A DNA stretch of 7,045 nucleotides from Candidatus Bipolaricaulota bacterium (GCA_021129875.1 JAJOKK010000164.1:1-7045), one strand, 5' to 3'. Counted from the first letter of the stretch, positions 1-5,723 are shown. Notes: a model not told the origin generated them from the sequence alone. Numbers and translations are program-made.

Positions 1-101
1 TGGATCGACAGACACTTCCAACAAAGGGCTAACGCATAGCCGTATCGCTCACCCCAATCACCAAGATGGGCAGTGCTCGCACTCCGAGCGTAACGCGCCA
101 T
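1..101 (-). CDS. Doubtful partial open frame at left edge
   Basis: An ATG at 99-101 (minus strand) opens a frame of 33 codons that has no stop before the window edge. The upstream sequence on the coding strand contains GGAG and AGGTGG a few bases before the ATG, so a ribosome binding site is possible, and an in-frame stop sits four codons upstream. The predicted peptide (begins MARYARSAST, contains LCWKCL) matches no family I recognise and is rich in Trp and Cys in a way that does not look like the neighbouring proteins. It lies 172 bases downstream of the DppC-like gene on the same strand. It could be the start of a real downstream gene or chance; chance is more likely. Confidence 0.15.
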   Translation of the reverse strand, partial: MARYARSASTAHLGDWGERYGYALALCWKCLSI

Positions 102-226
102 ATTCGCCACCTACTCCCAGATGGTGGTATGAGTGTGTCTTGGTCTCAGGAGGCGTGGACGGGGATACGGAATGGCAGGGAAATCGTCTTCAATAGCACT
201 TTTACCCCGCCCAGGTGATTTGCCTA

Positions 227-254
227 TTGCGTGCAATGGACAGCGGACACGCAA
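227..254. other. Small inverted repeat after the DppC-like gene
   Basis: TTGCGTG at 227-233 and CACGCAA at 248-254 form a perfect 7-bp inverted repeat with a 14-nt loop, about 20 bases beyond the stop of the last importer gene. On the minus strand it is followed by TAGGCAAATC, not a run of T, so it is not a canonical intrinsic terminator. It could protect the 3' end of the operon mRNA or be chance. Confidence 0.3.
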
Positions 255-273
255 CTTGCGGAAGTCGAAGAGA

Positions 274-1134
274 CTATCGTTTCAAGCGCGGATCGAGTGC
301 GTCGCGCAGGCCGTCGCCAAGGAAGTTGAATCCCAATACGCACAGAAAGATTGCCAGTCCCGGGAAGATTGGAAGCCACCACGCGGTGCGGAAGAACGGA
401 AGCCCTGCATTGACCAGGGTACCCCAACTCATCTCCGGCGGCAATACACCGAGCCCGAGAAAACTGAGAGCGCTTTCTCCTAAAATCACTCCAGGAACCC
501 CGAGTGTGGTGGCGACGATGATCGGTGCCATCGCGTTGGGGAGCAGATGCCGAAACATGATTCGCAGGTTTCCTGCGCCTATCGCGCGTGCCGCCTCAGA
601 GAACTCCTGTTCGCGCAGCCTAAGGAACTCGGCCCGCACGATTCGGGCTGTCCCTGTCCAGCCCAGACCTCCCATGACCAGCACCAGCATGAAGATGCTT
701 GGCCCGACAAGGGCGACCAGGGTGATGAGCAGATAGAGGGTTGGAAAGGAGAGGACCAGGTCCACAAACCGCATGAGAAGGCTATCAAACAATCCGCCGT
801 AGTAGCCGGCAAGCGATCCCAGCAGAATTCCGATGGTAATCGAAAGGGCGACCGCTAATACCGCGATCAGAAGAGAGATACGCGCTCCATGAATCGTCCG
901 GCTAAGCATATCCCGCCCCAGTGCGTCGGTCCCCAACAGATGCTCCTCGCTTGGCGGTTGCATCCGATTACGGATATTCGGGGTGCGAGGATCGTGTGGC
1001 GCCAAAAACGGAGCGAGGATTGCGATCACTGTGAAGAACACGACGAGCATCCCCCCGGCGAGGGCCATTCGATTCCTGCTGAATTGGCGCCAAAAGATAG
1101 CCAGAAAGGTGCTCTTCTTCTTTATGACAGCCAT
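274..1134 (-). CDS. ABC transporter permease, DppC/OppC type (peptide/nickel importer)
   Basis: This 286-residue inner-membrane permease should pair with the DppB-like protein encoded upstream to form the channel of a family-5 (peptide, nickel or oligosaccharide) ABC importer. An N-terminal OppC-type segment has a membrane helix at about 25-45, followed by the typical HLLGTDALGRDMLSR stretch (65-79) that precedes the BPD transmembrane domain. Further helices lie near 85-110, 120-142, 145-160, 203-225 and 252-273. The cytoplasmic EAA loop that docks on the ATPase is visible as EAARAIGAGNLRIMFRHLLPN (180-200). Length is normal for the family and the C-terminus (DALDPRLKR) is the usual one, so the gene is intact. 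The ATG at 1132-1134 has an AGAGG ribosome site about 10 bases upstream (1146-1150). It is last in the importer operon, but 190 bases separate it from the permease before it, unusually wide. No ATPase gene follows before the window edge. Substrate cannot be read from the permease. Confidence 0.95.
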   Translation of the reverse strand: MAVIKKKSTFLAIFWRQFSRNRMALAGGMLVVFFTVIAILAPFLAPHDPRTPNIRNRMQPPSEEHLLGTDALGRDMLSRTIHGARISLLIAVLAVALSITIGILLGSLAGYYGGLFDSLLMRFVDLVLSFPTLYLLITLVALVGPSIFMLVLVMGGLGWTGTARIVRAEFLRLREQEFSEAARAIGAGNLRIMFRHLLPNAMAPIIVATTLGVPGVILGESALSFLGLGVLPPEMSWGTLVNAGLPFFRTAWWLPIFPGLAIFLCVLGFNFLGDGLRDALDPRLKR

Positions 1135-1154
1135 AAGTATCTCAACCTCTCCGC

Positions 1155-1191
1155 GTTATAAAGACCACAGTCTCTGTGGTTCAACATGTTG
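1155..1191 (-). promoter_or_regulatory. Palindromes and promoter-like sequence between the two permease genes
   Basis: ACCACAG (1164-1170) and CTGTGGT (1174-1180) make a perfect 7-bp stem with a 3-nt loop, and a second perfect palindrome, CAACATGTTG, occupies 1182-1191. On the minus strand TTGAAC (1179-1184) and TATAAC (1155-1160) are spaced 18 bases, like a sigma-70 -35/-10 pair with the first palindrome filling the spacer. A transcript from it would start near 1148, inside the ribosome site of the DppC-like gene, which weakens the promoter reading. Alternatives are an RNA hairpin that tunes the expression of the second permease or stabilises mRNA. The hairpin is followed only by CTTTAT, so it is at best a weak terminator. 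Confidence 0.35.
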
Positions 1192-1324
1192 CCACTCCCC
1201 CAAAGAATTGCAGCTCGTCTATCAAGTCTGCGATGCTAAATCAGTCAATCTTTCTTGACGCTCTTCGTGCTTTTCGCTGCTTATTAAGGAGTATCAGTTC
1301 GCAGAACAGTCTCGTAGGATGGGG

Positions 1325-2296
1325 TTAACCATATCTGATGCGCGGATCTAGGATCGCATAGGCGAGATCTGCAAGGAGGTTCCCTAGCACGGTCATTGCC
1401 GCGACCATCAGAAGCGTCGCCATCACCACCGGATAGTCCCGCGCAAAGACTGCGCTGACCGCAAGTCTGCCCATCCCCGGCCATGCGGAGATTGTCTCTG
1501 CGATCATTGCGCCGCTGAGGATGAATGGGACCCACAGCCCGAGGATTGTCACCACCGGAAGGAGCGAGTTGCGCAGCGCGTGCTTCCAGACTACCACATA
1601 CCCTCGCAGCCCCTTAGATTGGGCGGTGCGGATGTAGTCCTGGTGGATCACCTCAAGCATGCTGGCACGGACATAACGGATGAGACCCGCGGTGAATCCT
1701 AATCCGAGCACGATGCCAGCCGGGATCACGAGATGGCGTAACCGATCGACAAATGCCACCCACCAAGACGGATCTTGTAGCCCTAATGTGCTCATCCCTG
1801 ATATCGGTAACCACCCAAGGTGAACGGACAGCACAAGGATGGCGACCAACCCCAGAAAGAAAGAGGGAGTGGAGACGAAGAGGAAGGCGAAGAATGTAGA
1901 GAGCATATCAGCGATCGAGTACTGCCGTATCGCCGACAGGATTCCGATTGGAATCGCTACAAGCACGCTTACCAACATCGCGGGGATAGTCAGCTGCAGT
2001 GTCGCGGGAATTCGCTCGACAACCATCTCCAACACCGGTCGGCGATAGACGAGCGAGTGGCCGAAGTCCCCCCGGAACATCCGTCCTAGCCAGCGCGCAT
2101 AGCGCACTGGGAATGGCTGATCAAGACCATAGTGCCTGATGATCGCCATCCGATCCTCTTCCCGGCGTACACGCGCCCCGACAAATACCCCGGACAGTCC
2201 GCCGGGGGCGAGGTGCATCATCGCGAAGGTGATGAACGTGATGCAGAGAAGAAGCGGTATCGCAACTGATATTCGGCGAGCTATATAAGACAGCAT
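1325..2296 (-). CDS. ABC transporter permease, DppB/OppB type (peptide/nickel importer)
   Basis: This 323-residue integral membrane protein is the DppB/OppB-type half of the importer channel. The N-terminus (MLSYIARRISVAIPLLLCIT) begins directly with the family's first helix at about 9-28. The periplasmic segment with YGLDQPFPVRYARWL (56-70) and RGDFGHSL (75-82) is typical of DppB. Helices follow near 100-122, 132-157, 188-206, 245-267 and 290-313. The EAA-like cytoplasmic loop is DYIRTAQSKGLRGYVVVWKHALRNSLLP (220-247, key residues A224, G229, N243). The C-terminus LDPRIRYG is canonical. The frame is open up to 2353, but I choose the ATG at 2294-2296 because AAGGAG (2304-2309) stands 7 bases before it and the product then starts where family members do. 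The usual PGDP after helix 1 reads PGGL here. It lies 94 bases downstream of the solute-binding gene, same strand, and shares its promoter. Confidence 0.94.
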   Translation of the reverse strand: MLSYIARRISVAIPLLLCITFITFAMMHLAPGGLSGVFVGARVRREEDRMAIIRHYGLDQPFPVRYARWLGRMFRGDFGHSLVYRRPVLEMVVERIPATLQLTIPAMLVSVLVAIPIGILSAIRQYSIADMLSTFFAFLFVSTPSFFLGLVAILVLSVHLGWLPISGMSTLGLQDPSWWVAFVDRLRHLVIPAGIVLGLGFTAGLIRYVRASMLEVIHQDYIRTAQSKGLRGYVVVWKHALRNSLLPVVTILGLWVPFILSGAMIAETISAWPGMGRLAVSAVFARDYPVVMATLLMVAAMTVLGNLLADLAYAILDPRIRYG

Positions 2297-2303
2297 CACT
2301 ACG

Positions 2304-2309
2304 CTCCTT
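2304..2309 (-). promoter_or_regulatory. Ribosome binding site deciding the DppB-like start
   Basis: AAGGAG on the minus strand, 7 bases before the ATG at 2296. The longer start at 2353 has no comparable site and would add 19 residues not typical of the family. Confidence 0.8.
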
Positions 2310-2390
2310 GCTCGAAAAAATGCGGAGAGCAAGGGAACGGTCGTCATGTTCAACGCGCGTTCTGCCCTATGCCCTCCGCGTCATACTGCT

Positions 2391-3977
2391 CTAATGCCGT
2401 TGCAGATCCTCGGGAACCCACCAATATTCGATGTTCCATAGGAGCCCGACCGGGGTGGGAACGATCCCCCGGAAACGGCGTTCAACTCCAACCAGGCTTT
2501 CAGGGAAGAACATGAAGCTCACCGGCTGTAGTTCGTTCAGTCGGTAATGCAACTCCCAATAGATGTCTCTCCTCTGCTCGAATGCCAGGGTTCTGCGACC
2601 GGCATAGATCAATACGTCAGTGATGGTATCGACGAAGTTGGTGTCGTTGAATCCCCATTCCGCTTGACCGGAGTGGTAGAACACGTGCACGTCAGGATCA
2701 ACTCCGACGCTGAAACCGAGGAAGAACGCCTCGAATTCACGACGCGGCGGATCGAGCCGACTGACAAAGTCACCCCATTCGAGGAAGAGAGGGTTGAGCT
2801 TCACCCCGATCGCCCTGTAGTGTTCCATCGCCAGCTCGATGATCATCATATCTACGGGATCTCCAGCCTGGCCGAGGAACTCGAACTCGAATTTTATACC
2901 GTCCCGATCGAGCCAGCCATCGCCATCGGTATCCGTCCACCCTGCTTCAGCGAGGAGCCGCTTTGCCTCCTCTGGATCGTAGGGCAGCGGAACCACATCC
3001 GGGTTGGTCGCCCAGGATACGGGCGGGAACGGCCCGGTCGCCGGAACGGCTAAACCCTTGTATATCACTTCGGCCATTATCTCCCGATCGAGGGCCAGGG
3101 TAAGTGCTCTTCTTACCCGATCGTCGTCGAATTTAGGGAGCCGTTCGTTCCACCCGAAATAGGTGAAGCGCAGACCGGGAAAGCGATGCACGTATACGTG
3201 ATCGACTTCGCGCATCCTGCGGTAGTGAATTGTGGGGATTCCGGCAAAGTCGATCGCGCCGGCCTCCAACTCCATCATGAGTATCTCGTCATCAGGGATG
3301 ATTCTCCACATGATGCTGTCCAAGTAGGGGACCTGTCCGAAGTAGTTCTCGTTCCGATCGACGATGACATGGACATCGGGGACCCACTCGCGAAAGACGA
3401 ACGGACCGGTTCCGACCGGCTCATGGTTGAACCGGGCGATGTTGATATCCTCACCTTCGAGCAGGTGTTTGGGGATGACCCCCCTGGTGAACGCTGTAAG
3501 CGCCGGGGCGAACGGCTCCACAAACGTCACCCTGAACGTGTGGGGATCGACGACCTCCCAGATCTCCACCTTCTCGTAATCACCGCGCCTTATCGTGATC
3601 GTGTACTCATCCATGATCGTTTCAAAGGTGAACAGGGCATCTTCGGCGGTGAACGGGACGCCGTCGTGCCATAGGACATCCTCGCGCAGATGGAAGGTCA
3701 TCACCATCCTCCCATCGTCGAGCAGCTCCACCTCCCAAGACTTTGCCAGATCAGGCTTATGTTCCATCCGATCGTTCACCTTGATCAGCCCGCTGAAGAT
3801 CGTTCCATGGACAACCGCTGAGGGAACATCGGTGCTGAGAATCGGGTTCAGCACCATCGGGCTTACCATGCCATAGACCAACATATCGCCGCGCACCGGG
3901 GCCTCTTCGCTCGTTGCGATTACAGTAAAGCTGAAGAGGAACACAACAACTAGCATACTACTTAATGCGTATTTCAT
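2391..3977 (-). CDS. ABC transporter solute-binding protein, family 5 (peptide/nickel type)
   Basis: This 528-residue extracytoplasmic receptor captures the substrate and delivers it to the permease pair. The first 20-25 residues (MKYALSSMLVVVFLFSFTVIA) are a Sec signal: one Lys, a hydrophobic core, and a likely cut after VIA or ATS. There is no Cys lipobox, so the protein is probably soluble in the periplasm or held by another route. Family-5 hallmarks are present in order: the N-terminal LNPILSTD and FSGLIK (43-66), LAKSWEV (78-83), FHLREDVLWHDGVPFTAEDA (95-114), VGTGPFVF (188-195), NENYFG (209-214), RVRRALTLALDRE (287-299) and YDPEEAKRLLAEAGW (333-347). DTDGDGWLDRDG (349-360) resembles a calcium-binding loop seen in some members. 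Length is normal. The ATG at 3977 has AAGGAGG (3987-3993) 9 bases upstream. It is first in the importer operon. Oligopeptide is the commonest ligand, but the same family binds nickel and sugars, so substrate is open. Confidence 0.95.
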   Translation of the reverse strand: MKYALSSMLVVVFLFSFTVIATSEEAPVRGDMLVYGMVSPMVLNPILSTDVPSAVVHGTIFSGLIKVNDRMEHKPDLAKSWEVELLDDGRMVMTFHLREDVLWHDGVPFTAEDALFTFETIMDEYTITIRRGDYEKVEIWEVVDPHTFRVTFVEPFAPALTAFTRGVIPKHLLEGEDINIARFNHEPVGTGPFVFREWVPDVHVIVDRNENYFGQVPYLDSIMWRIIPDDEILMMELEAGAIDFAGIPTIHYRRMREVDHVYVHRFPGLRFTYFGWNERLPKFDDDRVRRALTLALDREIMAEVIYKGLAVPATGPFPPVSWATNPDVVPLPYDPEEAKRLLAEAGWTDTDGDGWLDRDGIKFEFEFLGQAGDPVDMMIIELAMEHYRAIGVKLNPLFLEWGDFVSRLDPPRREFEAFFLGFSVGVDPDVHVFYHSGQAEWGFNDTNFVDTITDVLIYAGRRTLAFEQRRDIYWELHYRLNELQPVSFMFFPESLVGVERRFRGIVPTPVGLLWNIEYWWVPEDLQRH

Positions 3978-4030
3978 CTCCTCAAACCTCCTTATTGCAG
4001 ATTGACTCGACCTTCCGTCTTAATCAGTGA

Positions 4031-4062
4031 CCAACGATGTTGGCAGCGCTTCACCTCCTTTT
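4031..4062 (-). promoter_or_regulatory. Orphan Shine-Dalgarno and hairpin in the importer leader
   Basis: On the minus strand the untranslated leader carries AAAAGGAGGTGA (4051-4062), nearly a full match to the 16S rRNA anti-Shine-Dalgarno, about 75 bases before the true start and with no ATG behind it. CCAAC (4039-4043) and GTTGG (4031-4035) form a hairpin with a 3-nt loop just downstream, and the flanking GTGA and TCAC could extend the stem across a 7-nt bulge. A CTG 7 bases after the AGGAGG would open an 8-codon frame. A GTG overlapping it opens about 20 codons that stop at the TAA preceding the real ribosome site. It may be a leader peptide, a ribosome standby site or a relic. Confidence 0.4.
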
Positions 4063-4090
4063 GAAAAAGAAACCCGCCTAAAAACGATTT

Positions 4091-4119
4091 AGTTTACAAT
4101 CCCTCTCCCTTTCGGTCAA
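4091..4119 (-). promoter_or_regulatory. Sigma-70-type promoter of the ABC importer operon
   Basis: On the minus strand TTGACC (4114-4119) and TAAACT (4091-4096) are separated by exactly 17 bases; they match the -35 consensus at 5 of 6 and the -10 at 4 of 6 positions. Transcription would begin near 4084, giving a leader of about 105 bases before the solute-binding gene. The palindromic element at 4148-4299 ends 28 bases upstream of the -35, so its arrival may have displaced upstream control sites. Confidence 0.65.
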
Positions 4120-4147
4120 GTTTATGTACTCGTTGCTTATCTGTTTT

Positions 4148-4299
4148 GGCTCCTCGTTGTTTGGTGCGGGGTTCCCACCTAGAGGTGTTGCCGCGCAAAG
4201 ATCCTGGGAGCGCCGGCGTCCCGCCGGCAGTTCTCGTGGCCTGCGTCCAACAACTTGCCGGCGGGACGTTGATGCTCCCAGGCCAAACAGAGAGGAGCC
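4148..4299. mobile_element. Candidate non-autonomous palindromic element (MITE/REP-like)
   Basis: Terminal inverted repeats GGCTCCTCGTTGTTTGG (4148-4164) and its partner at 4283-4299 match at 15 of 17 positions. A second inverted pair, 4203-4229 against 4256-4282, matches at 23 of 27, and on the right the two arms are contiguous. On the left they are split by 38 extra bases (4165-4202). The ends abut TCTGTTTT (4140-4147) and TCTGTTCT (4300-4307), a 7-of-8 direct repeat like a target-site duplication. There is no transposase frame. The core GGAGCGCCGGCGTCCCGCCGGC resembles a GC-rich intergenic repeat I recall from many bacterial genomes, which translates as SAGVPPA in one frame. The insertion reading is inference; the arms are seen directly. 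Confidence 0.5.
4203..4282. repeat. GC-rich imperfect palindrome, 27-bp arms
   Basis: Arms 4203-4229 and 4256-4282 begin CCTGGGAGC and share CGTCCCGCCGGCA; the loop is 26 bases. The left arm itself folds: GCCGGCG (4212-4218) and CGCCGGC (4222-4228) form a perfect 7-bp hairpin with a 3-nt loop. The right arm differs from a copy of the same hairpin mainly by transitions, which suggests decay of an originally symmetric repeat. It could also act as a strong RNA structure between the two minus-strand transcription units. Confidence 0.7.
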
Positions 4300-4311
4300 T
4301 CTGTTCTTTTT
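4287..4311 (+). terminator. Weak terminator-like hairpin on the plus strand
   Basis: ACAGAG (4287-4292) and CTCTGT (4299-4304) form a 6-bp stem with a 6-nt loop, followed by TCTTTTT (4305-4311). The orientation is opposite to the genes on both sides and no plus-strand gene precedes it. If real it would stop transcripts running antisense into the threonine dehydrogenase gene. It overlaps the right end of the palindromic element and may be incidental. Confidence 0.3.
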
Positions 4312-4398
4312 ACGGTTCCCCGCGCTCTACCGCAGCAAGCCCGAGAAACCTGTTCCCTTTCTAGGATAAATAAAGGCTAAATATAAGCAAGGACCTTG

Positions 4399-4444
4399 AG
4401 GTGGTTTATGAAAAAGCCCCGCCAGGAATTTTCGCAAACCACCT
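4399..4444. other. Imperfect hairpin downstream of the threonine dehydrogenase gene
   Basis: Arms 4399-4414 (AGGTGGTTTATGAAAA) and 4429-4444 (TTTTCGCAAACCACCT) match at 14 of 16 positions around a 14-nt loop. It sits 46 bases past the stop codon of the dehydrogenase. There is no T-run after it on the minus strand, so it is not a canonical terminator, though it could mark the 3' end of the transcript or be another degenerate repeat. Confidence 0.45.
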
Positions 4445-4464
4445 TGGGTTCAGGCCGTGAGGTG

Positions 4465-4480
4465 CGATGAATCCTCATCG
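4465..4480. other. Perfect 6-bp hairpin just after the threonine dehydrogenase stop
   Basis: CGATGA (4465-4470) and TCATCG (4475-4480) enclose a 4-nt loop, starting 10 bases past the stop codon. On the coding strand the T-run (GTTTTT) lies before, not after, the stem, so the usual intrinsic-terminator arrangement is absent. It may be a 3'-end stabilising structure. Confidence 0.4.
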
Positions 4481-4489
4481 AAAAACACT

Positions 4490-5452
4490 TTACCGCCGGC
4501 GTTCGCGCAGGCGCGTGAGCATGTCGCTTACCATTGACTGCAAATCGTAGCTCGGTTTCCAGCCCCACTCTTCCCGCGCCGCACGATCGTCGATCGTCTG
4601 CGGCCAGGAATCAGCGATCTCCTGCCGCCAATCAGGGGCATAAGTACACGAGAACTCCGGGATCTGTTCCTTGATCTGTCCGGCGAGTTCGCCGGCGGAG
4701 AAGCTCATTCCGGCGAGGTTGAAATCGCAGTGGTGGATCAGCCGGGCTGGATCGGCCTCCATCAGGTCGATTGTCGCCTTGATGCAATCGGGCATGTACA
4801 TCATGGGAAGGGTTGTGTCTTCCCGCACAAAGCATGTATAGCGTTTCTCCTCAATCGCGCCGTAGAAGATCGCCACGGCATAGTCTGTCGTTCCCCCGCC
4901 CGGCGCGGTCTCGCTAGAGACTATTCCGGGGTAACGCAGACCACGTACATCCAGGCCGAACCGCTGGACGTAGTAGTTCCCGAGCAGTTCTCCCGCTACC
5001 TTACTCACCCCGTAGATCGTAGTCGGCCGGAGGACCGTCTCCTGAGGAGCACAGGCGCGTGGCGTCTCCGGCCCGAAGACCGCGATCGAGCTCGGGGAGA
5101 AGACCTGTTTAAGTTGACGCAGGCGTGCGATTTCCAGAATGTTGCGCAACCCGTCTATGTTGACACTCCAGGCCGACTGTGGTTTTTCCTCGCCGACCGC
5201 AGAGAGGATCGCCGCCATGTGGTAGATGATGTCGATCTTATGGCGGTCAACTACCTTCTCGATCCCTTCCCTGTCGAGCACATCGAGCATTTCAAACGGC
5301 CCCGACTCCTGCAGACGGCCGCTTGTAAGCGCCCGCATATCCGAGGCGACTACGGCTTGAGACCCATAGCGCTCGCGGAGCGCCAGCGTCAGTTCGGAAC
5401 CGATCTGTCCGGCGGCCCCGGTAACCAAGATTCTGCTCATCGTTTTCGTCAA
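4490..5452 (-). CDS. tdh: L-threonine 3-dehydrogenase, short-chain (SDR) type
   Basis: This cytoplasmic NAD-dependent enzyme of 320 residues oxidises L-threonine to 2-amino-3-ketobutyrate, the first step of threonine breakdown to glycine and acetyl-CoA. It belongs to the extended SDR (epimerase-like) class, not the zinc-dependent alcohol-dehydrogenase class. A Rossmann motif GAAGQIG (12-18) binds NAD, with the acidic residue D38 ending strand 2. HMAAILSAVGE (78-88), FSPSSIAVFGP (118-128), the catalytic YGVSK (Y147, K151), RYPGIVS (173-179), PGGGTTDYAV (184-193), LPMMYMPD (215-222), the DSWP motif (281-284) with DD at 288-289, and EEWGWKPSYDL (294-304) together are the signature of this enzyme and not of sugar-nucleotide epimerases. 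The start is a TTG at 5452 with GGGAGG 5 bases upstream; the ATG four codons inside lacks a well-spaced site. Its usual partner, the ketobutyrate ligase kbl, is not in the window. It diverges from the AEC transporter gene. Confidence 0.93.
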   Translation of the reverse strand: MTKTMSRILVTGAAGQIGSELTLALRERYGSQAVVASDMRALTSGRLQESGPFEMLDVLDREGIEKVVDRHKIDIIYHMAAILSAVGEEKPQSAWSVNIDGLRNILEIARLRQLKQVFSPSSIAVFGPETPRACAPQETVLRPTTIYGVSKVAGELLGNYYVQRFGLDVRGLRYPGIVSSETAPGGGTTDYAVAIFYGAIEEKRYTCFVREDTTLPMMYMPDCIKATIDLMEADPARLIHHCDFNLAGMSFSAGELAGQIKEQIPEFSCTYAPDWRQEIADSWPQTIDDRAAREEWGWKPSYDLQSMVSDMLTRLRERRR

Positions 5453-5457
5453 TTAGT

Positions 5458-5463
5458 CCTCCC
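5458..5463 (-). promoter_or_regulatory. Ribosome binding site for the TTG start of tdh
   Basis: GGGAGG on the minus strand, 5 bases before TTG (5450-5452). Spacing to the internal ATG at 5438-5440 would be 17 bases, too long, so TTG is preferred. Confidence 0.7.
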
Positions 5464-5553
5464 TTATCTTAGGTGCCTACTCAACATTCCTACAACGGGC
5501 TTGCCTGTCGGTGGACAGCACAATAAGCCAGTGCAGGAGCCTTGTAACAGCGT

Positions 5554-5583
5554 ATTGTACGCCACCAGTATCGGTCTGAGCAA
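5554..5583 (-). promoter_or_regulatory. Candidate tdh promoter
   Basis: On the minus strand TACAAT (5554-5559) matches the -10 consensus at 5 of 6 positions, and TTGCTC (5578-5583) is a weak -35 (3 of 6) at 18 bases. The start would be near 5547, giving a leader of about 95 bases. The left arm of an 8-bp inverted repeat (5574-5581) covers most of the -35, so a repressor or activator could act here. Confidence 0.4.
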
Positions 5584-5616
5584 TCGGCCATCGCATTCTA
5601 ATAGGCAGGCTCAGAC
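5574..5616. promoter_or_regulatory. 8-bp inverted repeat in the tdh/AEC divergent region
   Basis: GTCTGAGC (5574-5581) and GCTCAGAC (5609-5616) are a perfect inverted repeat separated by 27 bases, centred about 142 bases before the tdh start and 129 before the transporter start. Arms 35 bases apart centre to centre are roughly three helical turns, compatible with a looped or dimeric regulator binding both. Chance is possible. Confidence 0.35.
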
Positions 5617-5667
5617 AGTCCGCTGTGGCGAGACCAGCGCACGGCCGGTTAACATACGCATACGAAA

Positions 5668-5687
5668 GAAGATCGCGGGCGATCTTC
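5668..5687 (+). promoter_or_regulatory. Perfect 8-bp hairpin in the AEC transporter leader
   Basis: GAAGATCG (5668-5675) and CGATCTTC (5680-5687) enclose a CGGG tetraloop, 36 bases before the GTG start. No T-run follows, so it is not a terminator. It is either an operator-like palindrome or an mRNA hairpin upstream of the ribosome site (5709-5714). Confidence 0.45.
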
Positions 5688-5708
5688 AGCTGGAGAGATT
5701 GCGCACGG

Positions 5709-5714
5709 AAGGAG
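5709..5714 (+). promoter_or_regulatory. Ribosome binding site deciding the GTG start of the AEC gene
   Basis: AAGGAG lies 9 bases before GTG at 5724-5726. The frame is open from an ATG at 5625, but that would prepend 33 charged residues to a family that starts directly with a membrane helix. Confidence 0.8.
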
Positions 5715-5723
5715 ATCGGTCTT

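Noticed and set aside
215..736. 173-codon plus-strand frame
   Set aside because: It is antisense to the DppC-like permease, has a Ser/Arg/Pro-rich product and no ribosome site.
2547..3053. 168-codon plus-strand frame, and a 162-codon one at 3186-3674
   Set aside because: Both are antisense to the intact solute-binding protein gene and show no family features.
4124..4369. Plus-strand frames of 72-81 codons in the tdh/importer gap
   Set aside because: They run through the palindromic repeat; the SAGVPPA-type peptide is a product of the repeat, not a protein.
4490..5452. UDP-glucose 4-epimerase or other sugar epimerase
   Set aside because: The PGGGTTDYAV, LPMMYMPD and DSWP motifs fit SDR-type threonine dehydrogenase instead.
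5625..5723. N-terminal extension of the AEC transporter from ATG 5625
   Set aside because: It adds 33 charged residues before the first helix and crosses the leader hairpin; GTG 5724 has the proper ribosome site.
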